A DNA stretch of 64,000 bases from Microdochium bolleyi (GCA_001566295.1 KQ964265.1:1-64000), one strand, 5' to 3'; positions 34,405 through 46,088 are shown, counted from the first letter of the stretch. Translations and numbers: made by a program. The notes: generated by a model from the sequence alone, not told the origin.

Positions 34405-37400
34405 ATGGACTGGTTGACGAAAGCTCGCGAGCGACTCAAGCGCGGCTCACCTGGAATCCCAGCAAGAGCGACCGCTTCTTTGATCTTGTCGCCCGGACCC
34501 GAACCCCATCGCACATCATGTGCTCCGTTCCAACCTCTGCCGGGACCTGCGCCGCAAGTGCAGCCGACTCCGCATTGTACGGTGCAATTCGCTGAACCGG
34601 CTCGCAACGAAACCCAACACGTCCCAGGCCTTGAGATGACAGCGGCACGATGCAGTGATGAGCCTCTGGCTCAGAATCAGCAGGATTCAACTGTGGACAC
34701 CACAATAGAGCATCTCAGCGAAGGGCTGCGTGCCGAAAACAGACAGCACTCGGGTATCGCCACTACGGGACAACCAGACGAAGATGCTCGAGACCTCTTT
34801 CCACAGCACGAGGTCGAGGTACAAGCCGCAGCCATCAACAGGGCAGTGACCCAGACCAATACGCTTGGAACTTTGTTGGATAGTCAGAGCGGCGATAGGT
34901 GGACTACTGCATTCGCCGAGGCAATGGCAGGACTCGACGACGTTGCGCGCGGCGTGGTTATGGCCAGCAGCGTACACGATATCCACCAGATCTTCGCGCG
35001 GCTGGACGATGCCGAATCAGCGCATAAGAAAGATTCACTGATCCGAAGAGGCATGAGTAGAGTTCGAGGGCCCTTGACGTGGCTCGACGCGGCACTATCT
35101 GCCGCAAGCCCCTTTGCAGCCTTGGAACCAACTGCTTCCAGTGCTTTTGGGATTGCGAGAGGCGTCACCACGGTGAGTCAAGCCCCTTTAGCCACATCAA
35201 CTTATCGCGCCTGGACAGCCTGCGCTCGTTGCAGTGTGACCACTTAGTCTTTGGTTATCTGGAGACTCAACGCCTCGAGACCTCTATCACCTCACTTACG
35301 CAGAGATACATTGATCTGGACGACTGACCATACCTGTACTTGCCAGCTTGCAATCGGAGTCTGCGGCGTAGAAGCACGACTCAGTGGAAACATCAAGCAA
35401 ATGCTGGAACAAATTGCAGTCATTGATGACTGTGATAATGTCACACAATCGTTCGACAGCAAAGGCATCCACAAAGTAAGTTTTTGCCGATTTATACTGC
35501 CAATCAGACAAGATTCTCCCAAATTGTGCAGATTATGGGGAACCCTTGATTGATTCAGACCGGCGACTTTGTCCTTTCCAAATTCTTCGCAGACGTCTTC
35601 TAACACGGCTCGATTGCTCGATCAATAGGCTCTGGTGGCTGTTTACAGGGATCTTCTGGCATTCTATTGCTCGGCTATTAAGATCTTGACCCGTCAGGCC
35701 ACCGTCTTGGCGCTACTGTCTGAACAGCTTAATGAGCGACTCCCTCCTTTGGTCGACAATTATGTGAACGACTCCAAGCTCCTTAACCAACACATCAAAA
35801 ACGCAACCGACGCATTGTTGAAGAAAATCGAGGAAATGCTTATCGATGCCAAGGGTCCGCCATTACTTCCCGTAAAATTTCACTAGTGAATCGATGATCC
35901 GCTGACTCTTGAATGAACAGTCCAACAATTGTTGGGAGCTCAGAGGCTGCCTAAGACGAGAAACCGGCATAACGAACTGTCTCAAAGCATCGCGAAAGAG
36001 GCTTGCGAGTGGGCAGTGGCAGATGATGCTTTCACGACCTGGCTTGCTGGCTGTGGCGACGCGGCTTTGCCCATCGAACAACGTACTCTGGCTGTATTCG
36101 GCGAAATGGGATGCGGAAAAACAATCACGATGGCGTACTTGGTCGACTATATTGGTCTTCTCTACTCATCCCAGATGCCACGTGCCATGCGCACCTACTA
36201 CTACATCGTCAGCGACGAAACAGGTCGCCCGCTGGAAGTCTACCTCAGCCTGATCCAGCAGCTCATGGACCAAAAGAAGTTTTTGAAGATCTTGTTCGAT
36301 CGCTGGGACGAAGAGCAGAAAGATAAAGGCATGTTGGGTCAAACCCAAGACCCTTTCCTCCTGTCACAATTCCTTATCAAGGCAGTCAAGGCAATCGAGA
36401 GACCCTTGTTCATCTTCATTGATGGCCTTGACGAGTGTCGAGGCAGCATCGATGGTGGGGCTGGCCACATTCTCTCCGTCCTGAAGCAATGCAGCGAAGC
36501 TTCACCACTCGTCCGGGTATGTGTGTCATCACGCAACCAACAGCACATCAGGAGCCTCCTTTGTGATAATTTGGTCATGTACGTGCCGCGAGCGGCAGCA
36601 CGGGACACATCAATTGTCACGCACATTGTAGAGCGAAGGCTAGCGTACCTGAACTCTGCGGGACAAGCAATTGTGGTTGAGGGGCTCTCCAAGTCGGCAG
36701 AGGGCAGTGCTATTTGGGTCCGTTTGGCTGTGGAATTACTCGCCAAGCGCAAGATACGGGCACCAACCCGGCTCGAGGCATTTATCAAAGAGATACCGGG
36801 GACTACTGTCTTGGACCTCTACGCCAAGCTTTATGCTCAGGTCACCGAGGACGACCTCGAAAATTGTCTCTTGCTTTCGACTGCGCTTGAGATCCTCGCA
36901 GTTGCCGAGAGACCCATGAGCGTCGCCGAGTTGAGCTGGGCTGTGGCTCTTTCCGAAAACGAAAGAGAAGGGAGGACGCCAGAGAGTTCTTTGTGCGTCG
37001 CTGATTTGACTGCAATCGTCGATCCGGATCGGCTCTTGGACTTTCTGTATCCTTTCATCGTCAGTGCAAACGTCAATCAGGGAGATGAGCACGCACGACA
37101 GGTCCGCCTCAACCATCACTCAGTACGCGAGCATGTTCTGCTGTCCTCGCCGCAGCAATGGGTCGAACTAGCCGCGAATCCCGAGCTCGCACGGAATCAA
37201 TCACAGATTAGCCGCCGCCAGGCGCAGCTTCATGGCCAGATTGCACGACAGTGCGTTCGGTACCTCCTGTTGGACGACCTCAAGAGCCTTGATCTGTTCA
37301 CAGCGCAGAATGAAAACACGCAAGCGTTTGACGAGATAGGGGGTCTAGGCTTCATGGAAGTCTCTTTCATGGAGGAGAACGAAGACGACCCTGCAGCAGA

Positions 37401-38817
37401 GAGTGTAGCAGCTATCCAGTTGGATCATGATGAAGTGCGCACACGAGAGCACACGATTCTGTCCAATGCTGACGCAGAAGAGGGGTTTTATAATCCAGCT
37501 GATCGGGGCTTTGGGCAGTTCTTCGTGTATGCTTCGTGCTATTGGCTTGAGCATATGCAGAAGGCGAACATCCAGGTTGAAGATCATGATCGGTACAGGC
37601 CGGGAAGCTGTGATAATGGTTTGAGAATGGCGCCGAATGCGACGACAACGACAAGAACAAAGTCGCCAGTCGATCTAGCCGATGTCCTGACGCTGGCCGA
37701 CGAGCGGAACCGCTGGGCTCAGAACTGGTGGAAGCAGTTTCACCGTCCTGATCGCACAATCAAGGAGGATGAAGCCAGGCAACGACCGCGCTTTCACGAC
37801 GTTCTGACTCTGCTTTCGCTGTACGGCTCAGACAATCAGCTTCGCGAAGCTGTAAGCCATCAAGTCGATTCTGCTACAAGCTATGACGATACTGCGCGAA
37901 GGGTGTCACCGTTTCGCAACTCTATCGTGGAAGTGCTCCGCATCGGCAACCCGGAGAGGCTACCTCTGCTACTACCACACGATCGAGGTCGCGATCTGAA
38001 AGAGGTCGCCGATCTGTTTCTGCTGGTGCTTGAGAACTGGGCGCGGGATCAACGAACGGAGACACCATATGGCGACAATGGGGATGGGAAATACGGCCCA
38101 GTTTTCGATCACATGCTGCAAGCTTCTGACTTGCTCATCGACCAAAGGTGGGGGAATGAGTTGCTGTGTTTGGCTGCCAGCCATGGCTGCCTGCCTGTGC
38201 TCCGGCGACTTTTTGACGCCGCAAAAGAATCCGCGCCTTTGAGGCAAGAGATCCTGCGCTGTCCTGACCGCCAGGTCTGGGATTGTGCGCATCAGTCGGT
38301 CGGCATGGCGGTATGGAACGGTCACACTGCCGTCGTCAAGTACCTTCTGGCCCAAGGCGGTGTGTGCGACAGTCATTTACGTTACCGTGACCAAAAAGGT
38401 TGCACGGTGCTGCATCTGGCCGCACGCCGTGGCGATGCCCAGATGATACGCATACTTTGCGAGCGGCTGCCTGATGCGGTCGATGAGAGAAGGGAAAATG
38501 GCGACACGCCACTTCAAATTCTCGTCTTCGATCGGCGACCTGTAGAACTTGCTACTATTCTTCTCGAGTTTGGAGGGGATGTTCGCTCAGGAAGCTCGAA
38601 GCCGGGCGCCTGTTGCGAAGTCGAGAAGATGGACGTTGGGCCTAACGGCGATCTTAGTGATTGGCACGAGCCGCTTCGGATGGCCGCACGGTACGGAGAT
38701 CTCGCAATGTGCCGAGGGTTGATCAAGAGCTCAGGTAGGCACGACTTAATCTGGGTCGTGGCCGTGGAGAGTGAGGAGATTGCATCACAGCTCAACGATG
38801 ACCTAGGGCTTGAGTAG
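34405..38817 (+). CDS. NACHT-type STAND receptor with ankyrin repeats
   Basis: Fungal NOD-like receptor, inferred to be an intracellular sensor in heterokaryon incompatibility or innate recognition. Model: exons 34405-35172, 35347-35475, 35629-35854 and 35921-38817, giving 1,339 residues. Introns 2-4 have good CTAAC/CTGAC branch sites; intron 1 (174 bp) is the least certain because it contains a 30-codon open stretch. Residues 1-130 are variable; about 150-375 form an all-helical effector-type N-domain like those of fungal STAND proteins. The P-loop is GEMGCGKT (435-442), Walker B is LFIFIDGLDEC (537-547), and a CVSSRNQQ sensor-like segment follows. The C-terminus (about 1117-1339) carries roughly four ankyrin units, e.g. 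CTVLHLAARRGDAQMI and MAVWNGHTAVVKYLLAQGG. The frame is intact. No HET domain or prion-like motif is seen. The repeats are divergent, unlike the near-identical copies in fast-evolving receptors. Confidence 0.87.
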
Positions 38818-39612
38818 CCGGCCGGAGAGTCAAGGGTCTGAGGATTCACAAATTGCGAGTTTGAGGTTTCACAGACGCTCAGCATACCACTCGTTGCGAG
38901 TCCGCACGGGCCTCTAATCGAATAGTCATTCCTGCAAAGGCTTAAAGTCTAACCACTCCCTAGCATATTGAATTGTGAATGCCGGTCGTGAAAGGATTAG
39001 CTTGAAAGGCATGGGCGATATGTTGCGATCGGGTCGGGGTGGTGATTGGCTGTTTATAAACGAGCATGTCACATTGAATCATGTTCTGTACATGGGTCAT
39101 TCTGAATGGGCAAGTGATTCGATATATCGCCTGTCAGAAGCAGCAGTCTCTTGACTGATGATCCTGTCTCTAGGATCTATCGCTCCGCCACTGCGTGGCA
39201 GCAAAGAAGACCGAATATATGTCTACGTAGAAACCCGCCCCTGCTGAAACTCTAAAGTCGAAGAAAAAGTCATGAACCTTGGCGGGTGTCGGCATGTGCG
39301 GCGCCCAAACTCTCGGTGCGCGAGCGGGTGCTGCCCCTCCTTGTGGGAACATCCGGCAAGGTGCATGCCTGAAAGATGGCGCAAGAGATTCCGTGACGTA
39401 ATGCTGTCCTGGGAGCTGCGGAGTAGACACAAAAATAAAGCTTCACGGCGTTGTGACTGATGCAGCTCACCATTGACTCCATTTCGGGTTTCTCTACTTT
39501 GACTCTTTGGATTCGCTAACACGTCCAAACTTTCCACCGCACTCCGGACCACTGCAACTGATTCCGCGCAGCTGAATATCAAACGTCTTCCATCCAACCG
39601 ACACCGCAAATC
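38818..39612. other. Intergenic between receptor and Rossmann protein
   Basis: 795 bp, moderately AT-rich on the left. It holds the 3' end of the receptor gene and the promoter of the next; short minus frames here are not supported. Confidence 0.5.
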
Positions 39613-40497
39613 ATGGCTCCGCACCACATCCTCGTCATCGGCGGCAGCGGCAAGATCGCTAAGCTGCTCACGCCCATGCTGCTCCAGCGCTCATGGACGG
39701 TGACAAGCATGATCCGCAACCCGGACCAGGTGGCCGACCTGCAGAAGCTCAGCGAGGGCGTCTCTGGCTCGGGTAAGCTCAACGTACTCGTCCGCAGCGT
39801 CGAGGACGTCAAGAGCGTCGCCGATGCCCGCAGCATCCTCGACGAGGTCGCAGCCGACTATGTTGTCTGGAGCGCCGGCGCCGGCGGCAAGGGGCCTGCC
39901 GAGAGGGTGAGTAGCTCGCCCCGACTTCATGTCTCGCTTGCCAATGATTCGTAGTCGGCTTTACTGACTATACATGCACGACACAAGACCTTCACAGTTG
40001 ACCGCGACGCCGCGAGCCACTTCATCCGTGCGTCAGCCGCGACCCCGCGCGTGACCAAGTTCCTCATGGTCTCCTTCATCACGTCGCGCCTGGCCAAGCC
40101 CGCCTGGTGGTCCGACAAGACCTTCGACGAGGGCATGGCGGCCATTAAGAAGGCCCTGCCCAAGTACTACGAGGCCAAGATCGCCGCCGACGAGGTTCTC
40201 TACCGTGAGTCCCTCGCCCGCGGCGATGGCTTCGCGGGCATCTGCCTCCGTCCGGGCACGCTCACGGACAAGCCGGACTCAGGCAAAGTCGCCCTCGGCA
40301 AGCTGCCTGTCGCGAGCGGGGATTCGAGTCGTGAGACGGTCGCGAGCGTCATCGCACACCTGCTGGCGAAGGAAGGTATCAAGAGCTGCTGGCTGGACTT
40401 GATTGATGGAGATGAAGAGGATACTGCCACTGCGGTGGATCGGGTCGTCAGGGAGGGCGTGAATTGCGCTGAGGGCGAGCCCTTTGCGAAGATTTGA
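39613..40497 (+). CDS. NAD(P)-binding Rossmann (atypical SDR, NmrA-like)
   Basis: Exons 39613-39906 and 39988-40497 around an 81-bp intron (GTGAGT...AAG, CTGAC branch) encode 267 residues. The N-terminal dinucleotide loop is VIGGSGKIA (8-16), ending strand 1; MIRNP about 25 residues further marks the end of strand 2. DYVVWSAGAGGKG is the strand-4 segment and SFITSRLAKPAWW the following region. A CLRPGTLTDKP block is typical of atypical, NmrA-like SDRs such as fungal YwnB/NAD(P)H-binding proteins. There is no classical YxxxK at the expected place, though YYEAKIAADEVLY supplies a Tyr...Lys pair. The protein may be a redox sensor or reductase. The substrate is unknown; it is cytosolic by absence of signals. 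Confidence 0.85.
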
Positions 40498-40714
40498 GCA
40501 TACAAAGGATCTTCAAGAAAATATGATTGTCTATTTGAATTGCATTCGCCTAGGTTCGGAAGTTGGGGACCTGCTATCACCGTCATCATTGCAATGCTGC
40601 CATATTCGTTTTTCTGCATCGAGCCTCGGGAAGCATTTGTGGAAGGCAGGCTTTCCAAAGTTCGCACCTGGACTCGAGATCGTCGCCCTGGTCGGATTTC
40701 TGGCGCCTTCACTC

Positions 40715-41291
40715 TCAGAGCTCCACGCAGTTGACGTCTTTGATGTGCTGCGGTGGGGAGACCTTGACCTTCTGTAGCCGGGAAGAGATATTCTCGTCAG
40801 TACTCTGTGTAGTAGACGGCCTCGATTCATGGGATAAAAGACAGGGGGTCTTCGACTCACGCCGTTGCCCATGATGGTGAACACGCCGCCCGTCGTCGCA
40901 CCGGTATAGTGACACTTGGCCTTGCCACCCTCCTGACTGATGACGTGAATGGGCCATTCGGCAACTGCGAGAGCGTATTAGTTGAGGAGCCATGACTTCA
41001 AGTCCGTACAGCCAGCGGACATAGCACCGCAGCCTCTGGCTGTGACTGAGCCACATCGCGCCCACGAAGCTGGGCAGCACACGAGCAGGACGAGCTGGGT
41101 AAGTATCACTCACAGCCCTCAAAGTTCCATTTGCCTATGGTGAAGTCGGCTCTGCTGTCTCGATCGTTGGCGTCGGTGAACAGGGCGACGATGACGCCCC
41201 CGTCGTCTTGGGTGCTCGCGTCGTACGAAGGCGCAGCTACGGCGGTGGTGGCAGCTGCGAGGCAAAATGAGAGGGCGGTGATTAGCTGCAT
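40715..41291 (-). CDS. Small secreted protein, three exons
   Basis: Exons 41291-41114, 40964-40861 and 40771-40715, with introns of 149 and 89 bp (GTGAGT donors, CAG acceptors), join in phase into 112 residues. A clear signal peptide (MQLITALSFCLAAATTAVAA) precedes a mature chain of about 92 residues. The mature part has only two cysteines (in AKCHY and VNCVEL), enough for one disulfide, and alternates short beta-like strands (GVIVALFTD, PIHVISQ, GGVFTIMG). No family is recognised. Size, secretion and multi-exon structure fit a fungal secreted effector-like or cell-wall protein, but this is inference. The short exons explain why no long open frame is seen. It converges on the Rossmann gene with a 217-bp gap between stop codons. 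Confidence 0.7.
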
Positions 41292-43709
41292 GGTGCTGGA
41301 GATCGGGTCGCGTCTCTGGAGAAATTCTTTGCTGATCGTGCTCGGAAGAATCCCCTTGGTGTAGTGTGAAACAATGAAAAGGGAGGAGGAAGTGAGCACG
41401 CTAGATCTGCCACAAAATATGTGTTTGCTACGGCTTGCCTTCGAGTCCTGGCTCTCTTCGAGGTCCTGCCTTCGCCGACCAGACCGAAATGGCCCTGAGA
41501 AGCCGGATAGAGCCTCGCCACGTCTTGTTTGGAAGCCATTGTATGCGCCCATCATGATGAAAACAGTATAGCGTGCTTAGGAATAGTGTCTTAGCGTCTG
41601 GCAGGCGCCCGATAAGGTTTAGACTTTGTCGTGTCTGGCGAGGAATAGGTCGAGATCGGGTTAGGGTTGCCGGAAGCGGAAATGTCTCAGGTTAAGGACT
41701 CTGCCCTTGCAAGGGAAATTTGCATGTTATGCTTTCCCATCTGCTTCCGAGTCGCTAGCCATTGTGATTTGCGATGTACCTTACGTCATCAGTATCTAGA
41801 AAGAGCATTGGCATGTTTAGCTCCAAGAAGAACATGAATTGTATGTGGATTGAATCGGAATAGAACGATGGTAACGTCTACACAACGAATATTCAGGAAG
41901 AAGCTCGTCACTCATCGTCTTTGAGATGACTAGTGATAATCTCCCAAAAAGGCGTGAAAGCATTGTCATTCCTATTCGCTGGCTCGCCCAGATCACCAAC
42001 ATGGTCATCAGGCTGGTAAGAAGCGTCTCTGTCGTCCTACTTCTCGTCAAGGGCAATCATCCTGCTCACGACTTTGATATCGAAGGCCCTATCAACCTCA
42101 AACCCCGTCGCCTGAACCTTTGATACGCTATACAGAGGCATATGCGTCTTAATCTCTACATGTGCCTGGCAGTTGGCGCATCTCGAGACACCGATGAGGT
42201 GGTCTAACCTCTGTACACCGTGTTCTGATTCCTGCCACGCTGGCATGACAAAGAAAAGCCCCACGCGTGGCGCCATTGACATTGCTGATCGCAAGCAAAG
42301 AAACTCGTGGCAAGCTTGGGGCCAGGCTTCTGGCGAACTAGCAATGACCGGGCGGCACCGTTCCGGTGATGCGTTTGTCTTTGCTGTACTCGTAAACGTA
42401 GCCTATGTTCTCAATATTGACCACATCTCGGGAAGTAAAGAACTCAAAATTCAACCACCCTCAACTATTTGTAGACGTGAGCAGCCACCTGGGCTTGCAC
42501 AGCCAAAAACAAAAGATTGACCAATGATATGCCTCAGTCCAAATTCTCAACCTCTTGACCCCGTTGCTCGTGCGTCTGAGACACAGTAACCTGAGCTGCT
42601 CGGAGTTGTCACGATTTCGCCGTTGCAGTCTTTGTGCGAGTGTGTTTTCCTAAGCGGCAGGACTAAACTTAACCTGCATCCGCCCCAATCCGTCAGCTGT
42701 ATAGTGTGCAGTATAGTTAGATTGTCAACGATACGAGGCCATGCCTGATGGCGGAGATGCGGTGCTCGATTACGCGTGGCAGCAGCAGACCCTGCTGCTT
42801 CTTCGAAGAGGCTGCTGGAACAATTCCCCGGGCAGCCGTTAACGTTTCTGATTCGAGCAGTGAGCTGTGGATTGTGGCGTTGGAGCAAGAAGACATGGGT
42901 GCTTCTTTGTACTTGTCCACAATGCTTGGCGTGGTTCGGCCGACCCATACAGAGACAGTTTTGACCGCGATGCCTCAAGTTGGAAATCTTCTTCGACGGA
43001 GTTCATTACCTCTAACATCGTTGTGCGTGTTCCGCCAAGCACAGCGTGGGTTTGGGAGTCTCCGAAGGCGTTCTTCTGCACTATTGTCCAACGTACAAAC
43101 CGTGCCTGCTCGACCTGCCCATGCGCAACACACCTCTCTCGTGCATGCGAGACGTACACCTAGTGAGCTTTGAACCGGAAAGTGCGCAGCAGGACCCGGG
43201 AATCTGCCTGGGCAGAAAATCTCGTAGCTCTCGGAGGGCCGGGAGCCAAGCTCCGCCCGTGTGCCGCGAGTGGAGGCCATCGTGGAACGCATGATTGGTT
43301 CACCATCCAACGGCGACGGGGCGCCCCCATCGATGTCACTGATCTTCGGCATTCCCGCCTCCCCGGCCGGGCGGCTCTACCTGGGCTACGGAATACCGAG
43401 CACGTAGACTGTCTCGAGGATCGGCGATCTGCGCGGCCCTGATGGCGAAGTACGGCTTGCTTGGTGAGTACGTGATTGTGGATCCCTCAAGGTAGGTCCC
43501 GTGCAAGCAGCAGTCGTTTATATTTCGGGCTTTCTACACTAAGAGCTAGCCCGGCTTTGCCTTGGACGTCCAGAGATAGCCTCGTTTCCTGGTTCCATTC
43601 CATACGCAGCCTTGAAGCATAGCGTTCGGATCGTGGTCAGTTCCGGTATCATCGGGCCACACAAGTGTTCAACAGACCGTTCTACAGAACCAGCCTCTCC
43701 CTTCTCGTC
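41292..43709. other. 2.4-kb intergenic region with possible gene relic
   Basis: Left part: promoter of the small secreted protein gene, and AT-richer sequence to about 42,500. Between about 42,748 and 43,463 the plus strand has one frame that is open but for a few stops, with G/C-ending codons like local genes; see the finding on this interval. Right part: promoter of the bZIP gene. No supportable complete gene. Confidence 0.45.
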
Positions 43710-44504
43710 ATGGACCCATTAAACGCAAACTTCGAGACGTACGCTGCTACGGACTACTGGAACTTCGACCGCGATGTTGGCATATCAGCGAATACCCTGC
43801 ATCTCCCGGAGTTGTGGGTGACACAGACGACGACGGCGACGACGCCGATGACGACAACACCGGCACAAACAGAATCGACGTTCATGACGACACCAGATAG
43901 CAGCATGTACTACACACCCGATCAACAGCAATGCGAAGAAACCCTTGACCGTGCTATTGCAGCCCAGCAGGATCAGTGCCTGGATCAGTGCCTCGTGGAG
44001 CCACAGTCCGCACCGATCATTTCTAGCATGGCCGTCCCTCACCAGACGGTATCGGAACACCTAGCACACCTACAGCGACGCCCAGCAAAAGAGCAGCAAC
44101 AAGGTCTGGACCTGGTCCATCCAGCGCTGTCGTCTCCATCGTCACCTCCCCAGGAGGAACCCAACCAGTATCCAGACACGACGTGGGAGCAGCCACCACC
44201 ACCACCACCACCACCGAGGACCGCGAGAGAGCCGCCGGCGCGGAAACGCAAGCAGCCGCCCGTCGAAGTACGGAGACACCGCAACCGTGTGGCGGCCGTC
44301 AGGTTCCGGGAGCGGCGGAGCGAGCGGACGGACGAGCTGGTGCGGCGGAGCCTGTGGCTGCAGGCCAGCGTGGTGAGCATGCAGGACGAGATGGCCCAGC
44401 TGAGAGCGGAGGTCTTCCGGCTCAGGGCGGAGGTGCTCGAGCATGGGCGCTGCGGGTACGCGCCGATCGAGCGGTATATTGCGGACCTGGCGGAGACGCT
44501 GTGA
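43710..44504 (+). CDS. bZIP transcription factor
   Basis: Intronless, 264 residues; the ATG at 43710 is used because the frame upstream opens only with a GTG. Residues 1-160 are Gln/Thr/Pro-rich (activation-type), followed by eight prolines (162-169, from a CCA repeat). The bipartite basic cluster ARKRKQ leads to a canonical basic region, RRHRNRVAAVRFRERRSER (about 188-206), with the N-x7-R DNA-contact spacing. A leucine zipper follows with heptad residues Leu210, Leu217, Met224, Leu231 and Leu238. It is a nuclear DNA-binding dimer, target unknown. It is the first gene of the putative catabolic cluster and converges on the acyl-CoA dehydrogenase gene with a 225-bp gap between the two stop codons. 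Confidence 0.9.
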   Translation: MDPLNANFETYAATDYWNFDRDVGISANTLHLPELWVTQTTTATTPMTTTPAQTESTFMTTPDSSMYYTPDQQQCEETLDRAIAAQQDQCLDQCLVEPQSAPIISSMAVPHQTVSEHLAHLQRRPAKEQQQGLDLVHPALSSPSSPPQEEPNQYPDTTWEQPPPPPPPPRTAREPPARKRKQPPVEVRRHRNRVAAVRFRERRSERTDELVRRSLWLQASVVSMQDEMAQLRAEVFRLRAEVLEHGRCGYAPIERYIADLAETL

Positions 44505-44729
44505 CCCGAGGTTGGTGCTTTGGAGGCCCTAGAAGACCAAATGCGAATTGGGTGAAGCACTTCAAGATTAACGCACCAGTGCACGTAATCCGCGACAGGC
44601 TGGGACATGCTGGGACTAGATTGACCAAGTTGTGTATAGATTTATTACATCGCTGGAAAAGAGAGAGAACACAAAACCAGACCGACACTCCCCGAGGGCG
44701 CTTTGTTTTTGAGCTGACTTGAAACAAGA

Positions 44730-46088
44730 TCAGCTGAAGTCCTGGTACTTGACCCCGGCCTCCTCGGCAAACTTCTTGTACGCGCGGTCGTACTGCTCGT
44801 ACTGCTCGATGAACCGCTGGGCAGTCTTCATCTCCTCCCTGCCGACCTGATGCCTGTGGGCGGCGTCGGGCCCGTCGGCGACCCTGACGAAGCGCGAGTA
44901 CGTCCACAGCTCGGGCAGCGGGGTGTGCTGGGTGAGCCCCTGGCCGCCCCAGATCTGCATGCACTCGTCGATGATCTTGCACACGACGTTGGGTACGATG
45001 ATCTTGCTCTGCGCGATGACGCGGCGCCCGGCCTTGTTGCCGTACAGGTCCATCGTGTCGGCGGCGTTGAGCACGACGAGGCGCAGCATGTCGAGCTCGA
45101 GGCGCATCTGGGCGACGCGCTCAATGTTGGAGTCGAACTCGCCGATGAGCTTGCCGCGGGGCTTCTTGCGCGGGTCGTTGCACCGGATCAGCGCGAGCTC
45201 GTACGCGCGCTCGCACTGGCCGATCAGGCGCATGCAGTGGTGGATGCGGCCGGGGCCCAGGCGGCCCTGGGCGATCTCGAAGGCGCGGCCGGCGCCGAGG
45301 ATGATGTTGGACTTGGGCACGCGGACGTTCTCGTAGAGGTATTCGCCGTGGCCCTCGGGGGCCCAGTCGTAGCCCATGATGGTGAGGTTGCGGACCTGGG
45401 TGATGCCCGGGGTGTCGCAGGGGACGATTACCGTGGTGTGCCGGTTCCACTTGACGGGGTTGGACGGGTCGGAGCAGCCCATGAGGATGTAGAAGCTGAG
45501 CTCCTTGTTCCAGAGGCAGTTGCCGTAGAGCTTGCGGCCGTTGATGACGACCTCGTCGCCCTCGATCTTCATGTCGATGGCGATCTGGGTGGCGTCGGAG
45601 GAGGCGCGGTCGGGCTCGGTCATGGAGTAGGCCGACGACGCGGTGCCCTCCATGAGCGGCCGGAGCCACTTCTCCTTCTGCTCCGGGGTGCAGTACTTGG
45701 CCAGGAGCTCGATGTTGCCCGTCTCGGGGGCGTGGCAGTTCATGGTCTGCGGGGCCCAGTAGACGCGGCCCATGATCTCGGCACAGCATGCGTACTCGAG
45801 GTTGGTAAGGCCGGGGCTCTCGGGGAAGTGGTTGGGCAGGAAGAGGTTGAAGAGGCCACGGGCTTTTGCCTTTTCACGCAGCTCGTGCATGAGCGGGGGG
45901 TTGGCCCAGCGCTTGTGCTCGAGCTGGTCCTTCATGATGCGCTCGCGGGGGATGCACTCGGTCTCGACAAAGTCGTGGACGGCCTGGATCTTCTCGATGG
46001 CGATGGGCCGCAGCTTCTGGCGCACCCAGGCCGGGATGCGCTCAAAGGCCGGGCCGTTGAGGGCCGGGTTCGTCAGGCCGGACGCCAT
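44730..46088 (-). CDS. Acyl-CoA dehydrogenase, ACAD10/11-like
   Basis: Intronless, 452 residues. FAD enzyme that forms the alpha,beta double bond in an acyl-CoA, feeding beta-oxidation. Visible are the N-terminal helical domain, the flavin/substrate segment AYSMTEPDRASSDATQI (153-169), a beta-barrel containing GRKLYGNCLW and the C-terminal helical domain with IWGGQGLTQHTPL (379-391). In medium-chain enzymes the base is Glu in an EGT motif; here the aligned place reads ADGPDAAHR with Asp405, as in the ACAD10/11 group. That group handles unusual, for example 4-hydroxy or branched, acyl chains. There is no clear N-terminal mitochondrial signal; the C-terminus KYQDFS is not a canonical PTS1. It lies on the same strand as the enone reductase, 812 bp downstream of it. 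Confidence 0.93.
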   Translation of the reverse strand: MASGLTNPALNGPAFERIPAWVRQKLRPIAIEKIQAVHDFVETECIPRERIMKDQLEHKRWANPPLMHELREKAKARGLFNLFLPNHFPESPGLTNLEYACCAEIMGRVYWAPQTMNCHAPETGNIELLAKYCTPEQKEKWLRPLMEGTASSAYSMTEPDRASSDATQIAIDMKIEGDEVVINGRKLYGNCLWNKELSFYILMGCSDPSNPVKWNRHTTVIVPCDTPGITQVRNLTIMGYDWAPEGHGEYLYENVRVPKSNIILGAGRAFEIAQGRLGPGRIHHCMRLIGQCERAYELALIRCNDPRKKPRGKLIGEFDSNIERVAQMRLELDMLRLVVLNAADTMDLYGNKAGRRVIAQSKIIVPNVVCKIIDECMQIWGGQGLTQHTPLPELWTYSRFVRVADGPDAAHRHQVGREEMKTAQRFIEQYEQYDRAYKKFAEEAGVKYQDFS

